Below, piece by piece: positions 6,446 through 19,000 of a DNA stretch of 64,000 bases. The DNA lies in NCBI RefSeq assembly GCF_000708755.2, contig NZ_JGVU02000006.1:248001-312000 (forward strand), written 5' to 3'. Each line of letters begins with the position of its first letter. Within the stretch, counting starts at the first letter, position 1. A model generated the notes under the pieces. The model searched no databases. It was given only the letters and a program-made list of their open reading frames with translations, and had not been told where the DNA came from. This DNA is from Metabacillus indicus LMG 22858 (lineage in GTDB: Bacteria; Bacillota; Bacilli; Bacillales; Bacillaceae). The position numbers and the translations under genes are program-made.

Positions 6446-9400
6446 ATGACAAGAAAGCCTAAAGCAAAGAGGATACTGATTTTTTTACTGGCCATTCAAA
6501 TGCTCATATTCAATGCCGGGTTACTAACAGGCCATACAGAGGGACCAAGCAAGAATGCGGCCGGAACTGCTGCAATGCAGACTATTACATCCATGACTCC
6601 GGCCGGCGAAACTTCTATTAAAGTAGGATTTGACGGCGGTGCGGGATTTCAATTTCCAACCTTCAACAATGGGGCGGCGTTCAATGACGTAAAAGATGAT
6701 ATTGCCCTTTTTGTGAAACAGAATAATGAGTGGGTTTCAATTGATAACAATCCGGACAGCGGATGGATCTACGACTCTAATTTCGGAAACTGGTGGGAAG
6801 GTCCGGGCGGCTACTGGTTTAATCCGGTAGAAGAAACTACGCAGGTGAAAGTGGCTTCCAAAACAAATCCAGGCGTTTTTGTTGAGTATACATTAAACGT
6901 CACTCCGGCCGTGCCTCAGCCAATTACAGCCATGTCACCGGCTGGAGCTACTTCACTTGATGTATCACCTTCAGGCGGGGTTGGGTTTGAATTTCCTAGG
7001 TTTAACAACGGGGCTACCTTTAAAGATGTAAAGGATGATATTGCCCTCTTTGTAAAGCAGGATGGTGACTGGATTTCAATCGATAACAATGCAGCAAGCG
7101 GATGGATCTACGATACGAATTTCGGAAACTGGTGGGAAGGTCCGGGCGGCTATTGGTTTAATCCGGTAGAAGAAACCACGCAGGTGAAAGTGGCTTCCAA
7201 AACAAATCCTGATGTGTTTGTTGAATACACGCTGAAGGTTACGGTGCCGGTTAGAAATTCCTTTAAGATCACAAATTTTGACGGCAGATCAACTTTTGAA
7301 GCGGATCAAAACGGGGCAATCGGCCTGCCTATACCTAAAATAGACGGCGGCTCCGCGATCAAAAGTGAAGTCGATAAATTTGTCTATGAAGTGAAGGTTG
7401 ATGATGAGTGGGTCAATATCCTTGAATCCAATTTGACTAAATTCAGCTATTCTTCCAATGGATACAACCGGATGTCTTCTGCCAATCAGTGGGGATACTG
7501 GGTGGATTACATCTTTGGACTTTGGTTCCAGCCTATTCAGGAGGACATGGATTTCCGTATTGGCTATCCGCTGAATGGAGAAAAAGGCGGAGAAATCGGA
7601 GACAACTATGTTCAGTATAAGTTCATCGGGAATCCGGATGCCTATCGTCCGGACGAAACAAAGTTAGATGATATCCAAATCGGCACGTCTGAGAACTCAG
7701 AAATTGCAGGCTGGAATCTAACTTGGGGTGATGAATTTAACGGCACGGAGTTAGATGAATCCAAATGGAATTATTCCACAGGATACTACCTGAATGATGA
7801 TCCTGGCACTTGGGGCTGGGGCAACAATGAACTTCAGCATTATACGGACAGTGAGGATAATGTTTTTGTAGAAGACGGGAAATTAAACATAAAGGCGCTC
7901 GCTGATCCGAAGACATTTCCGCAGGATCCGGACCGTGTAGCCCCCTACTCTTCAGGAAAAATCACGACACAGGATAAATTCACGTTTAAATACGGCAGAA
8001 TTGATTTCAGCGCGAAGCTTCCCGCCGTTACTGGAGCTTGGCCGGCACTTTGGATGCTGCCGAATGATGATGTATACGGAGGCTGGGCTTCTTCTGGTGA
8101 AATAGATGTCATGGAAGCAAAAGGACGTGTTCCTGGATCGACAAGCGGTGCGATCCACTTTGGCGATGAATGGCCATTAAATAAGTATCTTTCCGGTGAA
8201 CAGACCTTTGCTGACGGAGGAAGAATTGATACAGACTACCATGTTTACAGTTTAATATGGGAGGAAGATATCCTTAGCTGGTATGTTGACGGCAAGTTTT
8301 TTTACAGCGTGACAAAGGAACAATGGTATTCAGCAGCGGCAAGGGAAAATCCGCGCGCTCCTTTTGATCAGGACTTTTATATCATCATGAACCTTGCCTT
8401 AGGAGGCTGGTTTGATGGAGGAAGAGAACCATCACCGGATGATTTCCCTCTTTCCATGCAAGTAGACTATGTTCGCGTGTATAACCAGGAAGTGAAGGAA
8501 GAAGAACCAGTTCCTGTTACAGGCGTAAAAATCAATAAAACGGAAGCTGCATTAACGGCTGCAGGACAGAAAACAACTCTATCGGCTGCCGTTGAACCGT
8601 CAAATGCAACGAATAAGAAAGTAACATGGTCCTCAAGCGACGAAACTGTGGCTACAGTTAGCGCCAGCGGTGTTGTAACGGCCGTAAAAAATGGAACAGC
8701 GACGATTACGGCAACAACCGAAGATGGACAAAAAACAGCATCATGCACGGTGACTGTCGCCATTGAACCGCAAATACCGGCAGAAAAGCTCTTCCCGTTA
8801 AAGAACGGTTCGTTCAGCCAGGAGCTTGCTTCATGGTCAGCATGGAGCTGGAAAAGCAATGATAGTTTTATCAATGAGATAAGCGCAAAGGACGGTAAAG
8901 CTAAAATTACGATTCCAAAGTTTGATGCCAGCGGTTCTGGAGCTGAAAAATGGGCTGTCCAATTCAAGCAAACCGGACTTCAGCTTCTCAAAGACAAGGA
9001 GTATGTAGTCTCATTTGATGCCAGTTCGACAATTCCGCGGGATATGGAATTGGTTGTTCAAAACGCGGCATTTAATAGAGTCTTTGAGAAAAATATATCT
9101 TTAACACAGGAAAGTAAAAGATATACCTATTCATTCAAAGCAACAGCAGAAGAAATCGTCGAATTAAACTTCTTATTAGGCAAATATGCTGACTACGACC
9201 AGCATGGCATCACGATTGATCATGTCGTCCTTGAAATGAAAAATCCTGCTTCAAACAAGATTAAAAACCCTTCATTTAAAGATGGAAATGCTTCATGGGA
9301 AGTATGGTCGAATGTTGGAGCAACTTCCAGCAATGAAGGCGAAAAGAAGCAAATAACGATCCCATCATTGGGCAGTGATTTCTGGAGCATTCAATTCAGC

Positions 9401-10975
9401 CAGCTTGGCCTTTCATTAGAAAAGTCAAAGTCCTATCGATTGGTTTTTGATATGTCCTCTACCATTGGAAGAAAAATAGATGCGATTCTTGAAAGCACCG
9501 GCTATGACAAATATGTATGGGAAACGATTGAAGTAAATGAAGAGTCAAATACCTATGCGATCGAATTTACTCATGAAAAGAATACCGACCCTGCTGCAAA
9601 GCTTATTTTTGCATTAGGGAAAGTGGATGGACAAGACGCACTGGGAGAGCATACCGTAACGATTGATAACGTGCATCTCTATGAAATCCCAGAGCTGACG
9701 GCAGATCCGGCTGATCCCCCAGCACCAGAAAAAGAAGGCTATGGTGTTGGAACAATTAAAGAAAATTCTGTAGAGTTTTATGTGAATGATGCTCCTTGGG
9801 CCATTATTCATTACATTAAAAATGGCACTACGCAGCAAAACATCATGATGAATAAAGCCGGTGATAAGTACTCTGTTTACACATTAAATGATGTAAAAGA
9901 GGGGGATGTCATTAAATACTGGTTTACCTATGGCTTAGATGCCGGAGGACAAGCAGAATACAGCGAGCAGATTTATACGCATAAGTTTGCCGTCGCTGCC
10001 CCGACAGCGGATGAAGTATCCGATCAGTCTACAGAAGTTACTGGAAAAGCAGAAGCCGGTTCAATGGTGACTGTGACGATCGGGACAGAAAAATATTCGG
10101 CAGCTGCGGACTCTGCAGGCGCCTTTAAAGTAACGATTCCCAAACAAACGGCAGGCACTGTGCTGAAGATCACAGCAGCAAATGCGGCCGGAAATGTGAG
10201 CGAAGAACTGAGCATTACAGTAAAAGATAAAACAGCTCCTGGCAAACCTTCTGCGGGTGAAGTATCGGATCAATCAACAGAAGTGACAGGTACAGCAGAA
10301 GCAAGCTCGACTGTTACCGTTATGATTGGACAAGATAAATATACAGCAGCTGCGGATTTCGAAGGTTCATACAAGGTAACCATACCAAAGCAAAAAGCGG
10401 GCACTGTGCTCAAAATTACAGCAGCAGATGCCGCTGGAAATGTGAGCGAAGAACTGAGCATTACGGTAAAAGAAACGGTAGATTCAACGATTCCAACTGC
10501 GAACGAAGTATCAGACCATTCTAAAGAAGTAACCGGAAAAGCAGAAGCAGGTTCGGTTGTAACTGTGACAATCGGGACAAAAAAGAAACAGTATACGGCA
10601 ACTGCGAATGCTGCAGGCGACTTCAAAGTGAAAATTCCTAAACAAAAAGCAGGAACAATCATTTACCTTACAGCAACTGATGCAGACGGCAATATCAGCG
10701 GCACCAGAACGGTCATTGTCACAGATAAAACGGCGCCTTCAGCTCCAAAGGCAGACAAAGTAGACAGCCATTCTACATCTGTCACAGGCAAATCAGAGGC
10801 TCATGCCACTATCACCATTAAAGTCGGCAAAAAGGTCATCGGAAGCGCCAAGGCAGACCATAAAGGGAAGTTTAATGCTTTAATTGCCAAACAAAAGAAA
10901 GATACCATCCTCAGCATCACCGCTTCTGATGCAGCAGGGAATGTCAGCAAATCTGCGAGTGTGAAAGTGAAATAA
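6446..10975 (+). CDS. Secreted multimodular GH16 endo-beta-1,3-glucanase (laminarinase type)
   Basis: 1509 residues with a signal peptide (about 1-33). Two near-identical modules of about 100 residues (about 48-150 and 160-262), each with FGNWWEGPGGYWFNP, precede a diverged third copy (270-395). The GH16 catalytic domain spans about 421-680, with the nucleophile/acid-base motif GEIDVMEAKG near 551 and the usual substrate-cleft tryptophans. Then come a Big_2 Ig-like domain (690-775), two related carbohydrate-binding modules (782-931, 935-1081), a CBM56-like beta-1,3-glucan-binding module (YGVGTIKENSVEFYVNDAPW, about 1097-1182) and four C-terminal Ig-like repeats (1185-1509). There is no LPXTG anchor. 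It is predicted to degrade fungal, algal or plant beta-1,3-glucans outside the cell. Confidence 0.92.
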   Translation: MTRKPKAKRILIFLLAIQMLIFNAGLLTGHTEGPSKNAAGTAAMQTITSMTPAGETSIKVGFDGGAGFQFPTFNNGAAFNDVKDDIALFVKQNNEWVSIDNNPDSGWIYDSNFGNWWEGPGGYWFNPVEETTQVKVASKTNPGVFVEYTLNVTPAVPQPITAMSPAGATSLDVSPSGGVGFEFPRFNNGATFKDVKDDIALFVKQDGDWISIDNNAASGWIYDTNFGNWWEGPGGYWFNPVEETTQVKVASKTNPDVFVEYTLKVTVPVRNSFKITNFDGRSTFEADQNGAIGLPIPKIDGGSAIKSEVDKFVYEVKVDDEWVNILESNLTKFSYSSNGYNRMSSANQWGYWVDYIFGLWFQPIQEDMDFRIGYPLNGEKGGEIGDNYVQYKFIGNPDAYRPDETKLDDIQIGTSENSEIAGWNLTWGDEFNGTELDESKWNYSTGYYLNDDPGTWGWGNNELQHYTDSEDNVFVEDGKLNIKALADPKTFPQDPDRVAPYSSGKITTQDKFTFKYGRIDFSAKLPAVTGAWPALWMLPNDDVYGGWASSGEIDVMEAKGRVPGSTSGAIHFGDEWPLNKYLSGEQTFADGGRIDTDYHVYSLIWEEDILSWYVDGKFFYSVTKEQWYSAAARENPRAPFDQDFYIIMNLALGGWFDGGREPSPDDFPLSMQVDYVRVYNQEVKEEEPVPVTGVKINKTEAALTAAGQKTTLSAAVEPSNATNKKVTWSSSDETVATVSASGVVTAVKNGTATITATTEDGQKTASCTVTVAIEPQIPAEKLFPLKNGSFSQELASWSAWSWKSNDSFINEISAKDGKAKITIPKFDASGSGAEKWAVQFKQTGLQLLKDKEYVVSFDASSTIPRDMELVVQNAAFNRVFEKNISLTQESKRYTYSFKATAEEIVELNFLLGKYADYDQHGITIDHVVLEMKNPASNKIKNPSFKDGNASWEVWSNVGATSSNEGEKKQITIPSLGSDFWSIQFSQLGLSLEKSKSYRLVFDMSSTIGRKIDAILESTGYDKYVWETIEVNEESNTYAIEFTHEKNTDPAAKLIFALGKVDGQDALGEHTVTIDNVHLYEIPELTADPADPPAPEKEGYGVGTIKENSVEFYVNDAPWAIIHYIKNGTTQQNIMMNKAGDKYSVYTLNDVKEGDVIKYWFTYGLDAGGQAEYSEQIYTHKFAVAAPTADEVSDQSTEVTGKAEAGSMVTVTIGTEKYSAAADSAGAFKVTIPKQTAGTVLKITAANAAGNVSEELSITVKDKTAPGKPSAGEVSDQSTEVTGTAEASSTVTVMIGQDKYTAAADFEGSYKVTIPKQKAGTVLKITAADAAGNVSEELSITVKETVDSTIPTANEVSDHSKEVTGKAEAGSVVTVTIGTKKKQYTATANAAGDFKVKIPKQKAGTIIYLTATDADGNISGTRTVIVTDKTAPSAPKADKVDSHSTSVTGKSEAHATITIKVGKKVIGSAKADHKGKFNALIAKQKKDTILSITASDAAGNVSKSASVKVK

Positions 10976-11140
10976 GGAGCAGGAAAGTATACTGTGAAAA
11001 CAAAAGATGAAGGTTAAAAAGCATGCAGGATTTATAATTAACGGGTTCAGTTTTGAAGTGCAAAATTGGATATATCAATGCTTTTCGCAATATAATTCCC
11101 AGTAGTTTTAGCAGATACTTCAGTTGTGAAATTAGCACAC

Positions 11141-11176
11141 AAAAAAGCTCGAGGCAAATGCTTCGAGCCATTTTTT
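11141..11176. terminator. Bidirectional terminator between the glucanase and the 191-residue gene
   Basis: A6 GCTCGAGGCAAATGCTTCGAGC then T6: a short GC stem with A-run and T-run on opposite sides, able to stop transcripts from both flanking convergent genes. Confidence 0.75.
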
Positions 11177-11231
11177 AAAGTATTATTTGTTGAAGATAAT
11201 CACCCATTAGTTGAAAGGATGATTTTTTGTA

Positions 11232-11807
11232 CTATGCAATTTGCTCTACCCTACACTTTTGGCAAAGTGGATATTCAGATAAAAAAGAAGTCATTCTTTG
11301 CTTCATTTCTCCAAACGAAATCCCATAAAAATATAAAGCTGTATTTTCTGGACCTTCCCAATAGCTGTAATATTGTCCAGAACCATCGAGCACTTCATCA
11401 ATTTTTTCAATCACATAATTTATATCGCAGTTTTGATACACTTCTTCTGACAATTCTGTACCATTTAAATAAAGTGCTAATCCTTCAAGCGTTCCAACGG
11501 ATTGTTCGAGACCAGCAGCTTTCAGAATAGAACCCTTTGGCACACCCATTCTATCAATAAATTGTAGTAGTTTTTCAACGTTTTCCTTGTTGTTATCTTT
11601 AAGGAATATTTCTATATCACAAAACTCTATTTCTCCTGTTGCCAGCTGCATTGTTCCACCGCCGTCTGTTGTACCGCATTTACTATCTTTTAATGCTTCG
11701 TTAAGAGGGTCCTCGAAAAATTCACCACGGTCAAAAGGTTGTAACCGTGCATTAAGTTGCAATGTTAGTTGATACTCCTTTTTTTTGAAAATATCAAACA
11801 GTCCCAT
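11232..11807 (-). CDS. Uncharacterised 191-residue protein, immunity-like
   Basis: 191 residues, opening MGLFDIFKKKEYQ with no signal peptide, acidic overall. Other features are GEIEFCDIEIFL, an acidic middle, ALYLNGTELSEEVY and a C-terminal Cys pair in PLCQKCRVEQIA. I recognise this as a recurrent Firmicute protein type found around polymorphic toxin genes, but cannot name a Pfam family or a function. It is alone on the minus strand upstream of the divergent wapA-like gene. An immunity role is inferred only from that location and from its acidic, soluble nature. Confidence 0.6.
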   Translation of the reverse strand: MGLFDIFKKKEYQLTLQLNARLQPFDRGEFFEDPLNEALKDSKCGTTDGGGTMQLATGEIEFCDIEIFLKDNNKENVEKLLQFIDRMGVPKGSILKAAGLEQSVGTLEGLALYLNGTELSEEVYQNCDINYVIEKIDEVLDGSGQYYSYWEGPENTALYFYGISFGEMKQRMTSFLSEYPLCQKCRVEQIA

Positions 11808-12050
11808 CTTTACCTCCAGATTTATTTTTAATAATTATATCATTTCTTATTAATTAACCTGCCTCCTTAATTGAATAAGCCTCCTTATCACTTTAATATA
11901 AATATCCAATAACCTGCTTTTACTTTTTAACATACCGATTTGCATACGAATTCGTAACAATGACAATAACTTCTGTCACATTGCTAAAAGGGATGCGAAA
12001 TCGAGTGGTGAACCCCCACTAATTTTATGTTAAATCCAGATATATCACTA

Positions 12051-12094
12051 AAAATTATCAGTCCAATCCAGGTGCGAATTGGACTGATAATTTT
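12051..12094. terminator. Strong bidirectional hairpin terminator
   Basis: A perfect 17-bp inverted repeat (12051-12067 with 12078-12094, loop ccaggtgcga) with AAAA and TTTT at its ends. It lies just after the end of the broken minus-strand gene at 12188, where a terminator would be expected. The rest of the 11808-12187 gap holds no gene. Confidence 0.7.
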
Positions 12095-12187
12095 AATGTG
12101 TATTAGGTTTTTGTACTCTGAAACCGAACCTGTTACTATTCAGTTCCTTTTCTTACTTTCTATACACCTAAAATTTCCACCTTATTA

Positions 12188-12597
12188 TTAGTCATTGTCA
12201 ATGCCTAATTCTACTAAGATGTTATCCAAAATTCTTACGCTAAATGTTAATTCGTCCAATTCTTCTTTGGTTAATTCATAAACTTTGTTATTTAAAATTT
12301 CATTGAAAACATTTTGAGTAACGACTTCAATTTGTTCTTGTGTCACTCCCCATTCATTGAAAATTATAGGCAGTAGGCAGTGTTTGTATGAAATATTCAA
12401 CGTAGATTTTAAGTGGATAATCTGAATTAACGATTCCAAAATACAGAAAACACAAATGACATAGTATGTTCGCGTCTATAAAGTAAGATTTAATTGCATA
12501 TTCTTCTAAAAATATTTGTAAACTCGGAGAGGCTATCCTCAATTTTGTCCATTACTTCTTTCTTCAAATTACCGTCAGAATCCACTATTATCTAAAA
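12188..12597 (-). pseudogene. Frameshifted remnant of a small soluble protein gene
   Basis: No single frame spans this stretch. From right to left on the minus strand, one frame reads DSDGNLKKEVMDKIEDSLSE, another (12354-12542) reads FLEEYAIKSYFIDANILCHL and onward, and a third (12188-12439) reads GVTQEQIEVVTQNVFNEIL to GIDND. The acidic, helical C-terminal part looks like real coding sequence. The pieces fit one former gene broken by frameshifts and an in-frame stop. The family is not recognised; the position beside wapA suggests a decayed immunity gene. Confidence 0.45.
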
Positions 12598-13022
12598 ATT
12601 ATAATGAGGATGATGAACATTGTTCATTAAATTAGATTTTTAAAATTTAATTTGAAAATTAAAAACCGCAACCTTTTGGGCTGATTTCATTATCTTGATA
12701 TGTAAGCAAATCCTGACTTTCATCCGGCCTCTTCGTTCCGCAATAAAGATTTCACTTTTTAAGACAAAAGTTTTTGTGTTAAATGCTTAAAATATCTACT
12801 ACATATTTTTAATTTTCAGGTTAGAAAAAGAAACAATGTTTGCATTTGTAATTTTTTATATTTTTTTGTAACAAATAGTACAAATGGCATTTCTTAACAT
12901 CAAGTAAATTGTGTAAAATTTCTCAGAAACAGTAAAAAGGAGGGCTCTTTACTACCTACAATTAACCTGCGACTCTAGTAAAGTCAGGAAATAACATCTT
13001 ATATATGAAAGGAAATTGAGAA

Positions 13023-16000
13023 ATGAGTCGCTATTTTCAAAAAAAACCATTAAGACTTATGCTACATCTAGTTATTGTTTTTACTCTTCTGCTATCCATT
13101 ATGCCGTTAAATGCTATTGAAGCATTCGCTCACGGTGGATCAGATATGGAAGAGGAAGAAGTAGGAAAGACTGAAGAGAAAGACAAAAAAAAGAAAAAAG
13201 GAAAAACTAAAAGAACAAAAGCAGAAAAAATAGCAGAAATTAAGGAAAAAAGAACAAAAAACTCTAGGACATGGAAAAACAGTGATTTATCAGAATCAAT
13301 AGAGGTCTTTCCTGTAGACGTTCATTATCAGGAGCCTGGCAAAAAAGAGTGGAAAGAAATTGATAATGATGTTACAGAACAAATTTCAACGCCCGAAGAC
13401 AAAGTAACATTTAAATATCAGAACAAAGCTAACAAATATAAAGCTTCTTTTGGTAAAGATGCCAGCAAAGAAATTTTCAAAATGAAGCAAGGATCCTATC
13501 ACCTGTCATATAGCATAAGAGAAGCTAGCCCCTCTAAGCCTGTGGGGAAAGACCAGTTTATAACATATGAAAAAATCTTTCCCAACATTGATGCAAAATA
13601 CACAATACGTGCTAACGGGGTTAAAGAAGATTTCATAATAAATAAAAAAACAAATCAAAAAAATATTGTGTTCGATCTGAAAACAAACCTTCAAGTGACA
13701 CAGAAAGAAAATGTGATAGAGTTTACTGATCCAAAAACAAAGACAGTGGTGTGGAACTTTGAACCTCCATTTATGAGAGATGCAGAAGACAAGGAATCTC
13801 ATAAAAATTATTATGAGTTAAAGAGTGAGAAAGGCAGTCACCAACTTACTCTTGTCTTGGATCAAGACTTTATAACAGATCCTGAAACAAAGTTTCCTAT
13901 CTTACTTGATCCAACGCTAACTGTAGGCGGGACAACAAGCACTACAAGTGATGCCTATGTTGGAGAAGTATATAACAATGTGAACTATGGCAGTGATCCG
14001 GAACTAAGGACAGGGTATGCGCCAACTGTTAACAGCCATCGCACTTTTATTAAGTTTGGAACAAGTTTGCCTAGCTTAAACGGCGGTTTATTAACGGGAG
14101 CAACTTTCAAAGCCTACAAATATTATGAACCAGCAAGTGTAGATACAACTGTTAATATCCATAAAGCAAACGCCGCATGGGGTGAAACGACGGTAAAGTG
14201 GAACAATCAGCCAACCTTTGACGGTTCTTATGCCAGTCAAGCTTTCCCTAAAGGGGCAGCAAATGGATGGTACTCATGGGGAGTAACGAATCTCGTCAAC
14301 TATTGGTATGACAATCCTGCAAACTATCACGGACTAGTGATGCAGGCTTCTAATGAGAATACAACAGGTAGTTACCGCAAATTCTATTCAGGTGATTATA
14401 GCAGTGGTACGTATGCTCCGAAGCTTGAAATTACCTATTCTCCTAAGCCAAGCGCTCCAACAGGGAGTGCACAAGGAAACGGAGTAAATTCAAAAAATGG
14501 GTATGTCAACTTAAATTGGACAGCCGTTTCAGGCGCAACGGGTTATAAGGTTTTAATTTACAATGGGGCTTCTTATGAAGAATTTAACGTAGGCAATGTA
14601 ACATCGTATACAACCAAAGGGAAAAAACTTTGGCCCCTCGATAACACCTGCTCGCTTAAAAAGGATGGTACAGGCGGAGAGTTACCTGATGATCCGCGGT
14701 CACATTACCAAAAATGCGGAAACAATTATCCGAATAACAAGAATTTTTGGTTTAGAGTTGTAGCCTATAATGGAAACGGTGACACAGCACAATCCGATGC
14801 GTTTATGCCAACAATTCCTGATGCAACTGCACCATCAAAACCAGGAAAGCCGGTTGTAAGCAACAAGTTAGATTCCAATTTTACATTTACATGGGGCGCA
14901 TCAACAGACTCGAACTCTGGATTAAAAGGATATCATGTGTATGTTGGCACAGGTGCCGGAAAGACGGATGTCGTAAACGGTACCTTCGTCACAACGAATT
15001 CATTTACAGTACCAAACGCTGTTGCTCGCACGAACTATCATATGTATGTAAAAGCCATAGATAATCAAGGAAACTATATCAATTCGGATGCTTCATCAGA
15101 CGTTGCCAGAAAACAGATGGATGCGTCGATTGTAAGCTATTCCATACCTCCTCAAATGGAAGCGAGCTTGAATTACGATGTAGCAATCACTGTCAAAAAC
15201 GAAGGGTTACAGACTTGGACTTCAACTGATGGGTTTTATCTGGGTTCAAAAGAGGAAATTGATCCCCTAACTAAAGATACGAGAATGCCGATTCCTAGCG
15301 GTGAATCAATAGGACCAACTCAAACTAAGACGTTTAACCTTAAATTTAACGGCGGTAAAAACCCCGGCAATTTCTTAACTCAGTGGCAAATGCTTAAATT
15401 AACCGTGGGCCGTTTCGGAGACGAAGTATCATCAACTATCAAAGTTGTGGATACGACTTCACCAACAGGTAATATCGTTATTAATAATGGTGAACCCATC
15501 ACAAATTCACCGAATGTAAACCTCAACCTTTCAATGAGTGATAATGCCAATGGACCGTATCAGCAAAAAATTCGCAATGAACAAAACACATGGTCGGTTT
15601 ATGAAACCTTTTCTCCTTCAAAGTCTTGGGTTTTATCTGAAGGAAATGAAGTAAAAACGGTATCTGTGACCTATAAAGATGCATCGGGTAATGAATCGAC
15701 TGTTTCTTCAGATACGATTATTTTAGACACATCTTACCCAACTTCAAGATTAGATTTGCCTCGTGCACTCGATTATGTAAATGGGAAAACACTAATTACT
15801 GGAACAGCGTTGGACGACAAGGATCTTAGGGATTATTCAGTTAGTTATGGCCAGGGTGAATCACCGCAAACATGGACTGTTATAAACCAAAAATCACAAA
15901 CGATTGAAGATAACGTTCTAGCTGAGTGGGACACAGAAAGGTTAGCAGCTGGACTATATACCATCAAGCTCGCTGTATCAGACCAAGCTGGAAATACGTC

Positions 16001-19000
16001 AGTATCAACTCGGATGGTTTGGGTAGACCCAATTATTCCAATGTTGGGATCTGAAGATTACTGGGCTTATGTCGATACTCAATCTGGTTACGGCATGAGT
16101 AAGGTAAACGTTGCTAACGGGAATTTATTTTTCCAGTCTTCCGATAGTTCTCTTAAAGGCAGAGGATTAGACACCACCATCAGTCGTTCTTACAATAGCC
16201 AAGATGGGGCTTCCACAACATTGGGGCAAGGCTGGAGACTGGATCTTCATATGTCTATTTCAGAGGAAGCCAATGGTAATCTTCAGTTAGTAGATGAAGA
16301 TGGAACAAGACATACATTCATAAAAAATACAGACTCAACCTTCACAGCTCCTAAAGGTGTATATAGACAACTAGTGAAACTAGGTAATGGAACGTATACG
16401 TTAAAGGATCTAGACGAATCTGGTATCGTTCAATCGTTTGACTCAAATGGAAAGCTTGTTTCTTATGAAGATAGAAATGGAAATAAGAACCTCATCCGTT
16501 ATGAGGGAGCTACAATAAAAGAGATTGAAGATGCAACCGGACGGATAACAAATTTTGTCTATCAAAATGAAAGACTGGTTGAAATCAGCACCTTTGCCGG
16601 AACAAAAATTAAATATGGATACACAAATGATCGTTTAACCAAAGTAGAGTATTTTGATAAGGACATCAATCTCTATCGCACGTTGACCTATGATTACAAT
16701 GCATATGGAAAGCTTAAAGAGTATGTAAATCCAAAACAAAATAAGATTATTTATGAGTACAATGGACATCGTTTGGTGAACGTTCAGAGTACACTCACTT
16801 CTAGAAATGCAGCAACTGGCGGAAAGAATGCTCCTTGGACTTTAAATGAATCCTATGTTTACAACTTAACGAATAAAACAACCAGAGTCTCACAAGCAGG
16901 TCCAAACAAATCAAGTATTTCAGACTATGAGACGAATGAAAATGGGAACTTAATTAAAAGTGTAGATGATCCAGACGGTTTAAGAGTAGCAAAGCGAAAC
17001 ACTTATGAGAATAACAATTTAAAAGAGTCCATCAATGGAAAAGGCTATAAAACTTCATTCACATACGATGGAATAGGTAACGTCTTAACAGAAACGGAAC
17101 CAACAACAAAAGATATTGAAGGAAATACGTATACCCCTGTTACGACTTACGAATACAAACCAGGAACAAATCTCGTCACAAAAGAGACTGATCCTTTAGG
17201 AAGGATCAAGTCTTATGACTATGATACTAAGGGAAATCGTATATGGGCTATCGACTCAGACGGATTTAAAGAAACTTACAAATACGATGAGTATGGAAAT
17301 GTAATTGAAACAGCGTACGAGCGAGGCCCATTATACGGATATGTTCCGAACTACAGTTTTGAAACAGGAGAAGGTTCTTCTTTTCCAAGTTGGAGAATTT
17401 CAGGAACAGCTGCATATCAAACTGCAGACAAGCGAAGTGGAGCTAAAAGCCTCATTTTAAATGGTACAGCTGAATCGGACTATGTTCCAGTGAAGTCCGG
17501 GAAACTGCCTGTGCGTGTATTGGGTTGGATTAAAGGCACGGGGGCTGTTACGTCCGTTCAGTTTTATGATCAATCCAAGTCCTTAATCAGCTCTAAATCA
17601 AGTGCTGCTTCTACATCTGCATCATGGACACTCCAGCATGTTGCAGCTGATATTCCTGCCGGTGCAGCCTTTGTGACGTATAAGGTTGGGTCTTCATCAT
17701 CACTATTAGTGGACGATGTAAGAATGGAAGAAAGCGGATATACTCTCAAAAACACCTACAGTACAAATGGATTGCACTTAGTAGAGTCCTTTGATCCTTA
17801 TGGAAAGAAAATGGTTTTTGAATATGATACAGCCGGTAATAAGAAAAAAGAAATAAACGAATTGGGGCAGGCTTCTCAATTCACCTATAACGCTGATCAT
17901 CAGATTACCGAACAAATGGACCGTTTAGGAAAACTGACAAAGTTTGAATATGATGCAAATGGAAATCTTCTTAAGGAAACGGATGCGCTTGGGCAAGCTG
18001 TAGAATACGAATATGATGAACAAAACCATCAAGTCGTTATTAGACAGCCGAAAGTGACAAAGACGTTTTATGATTTGCAAGTACCACGAACTCCTGAAGT
18101 TGTCACAATTACTGAAATTGATGAATACAACGAACTGGGAGAAAAAGTTGCTGAAAAGGACGGAAATGGCTCTGTCATCCGTTACGATTATGATGCACTC
18201 GGCCGTCAAGTGAAAAGTATTGATCCTTTGCGCAACGAACTTAGGTTTACGTATGATGCAAATGACAATAAACTAACAGAAGAAGATTGGGCATTTGATG
18301 CTGTGACATCCACTCCTCATCTAAGAGGAATAACACATAATCGGTATGATGAATTAGACCGAATGATCAGTTCCTCAGATCCGACAAAAGATCAGAACAC
18401 GCTTGTTGAGCAGAACAAATATGATGCAGTTGGAAACCTTGTAAAGACCATTACAGGTACAGGTGCTTGGACTGAATTCCAGTATGACAAAAATAACAAT
18501 GCCATATACAGCAGAGATTCTTCCACTCCTTCAGTCGAGACATGGACGTTGTACGACGGATTAGGAAATGAAGCCGTTGCCCTTGATAAATTGGGTGCAA
18601 CAACCTATATCTATGAGGCGAATGGCCAGTTAAAGGATGTAGTGGATGCCGAAGGAAAACGAACGGTCTATACGTATAACGCAGCAGGGGATAAAACTAA
18701 GCTAGTTGATGCCACAGGATCTGTGACAGATTGGACGTATGATGAGGAAGGACAGCTTAAAACAGAAACGAAAGAAATAAAAGATCCTAACACTGGCGAG
18801 ACAACGCTGCAAATTGTTTCATATGCTTATGATGCAATCGGCCAGGTACAGAAAAAAAGCATAAAAGAGACAAAAGGATCAGCTACTACCACATCTAAAG
18901 AAATCGAATACGTCTATGATGAGTTAAGTCAATTAGTTAAAGAAACTGGAACCAACACGGAAGATGGAAAGAAAACGGAGAGTCGTTTCTATCATGACAA

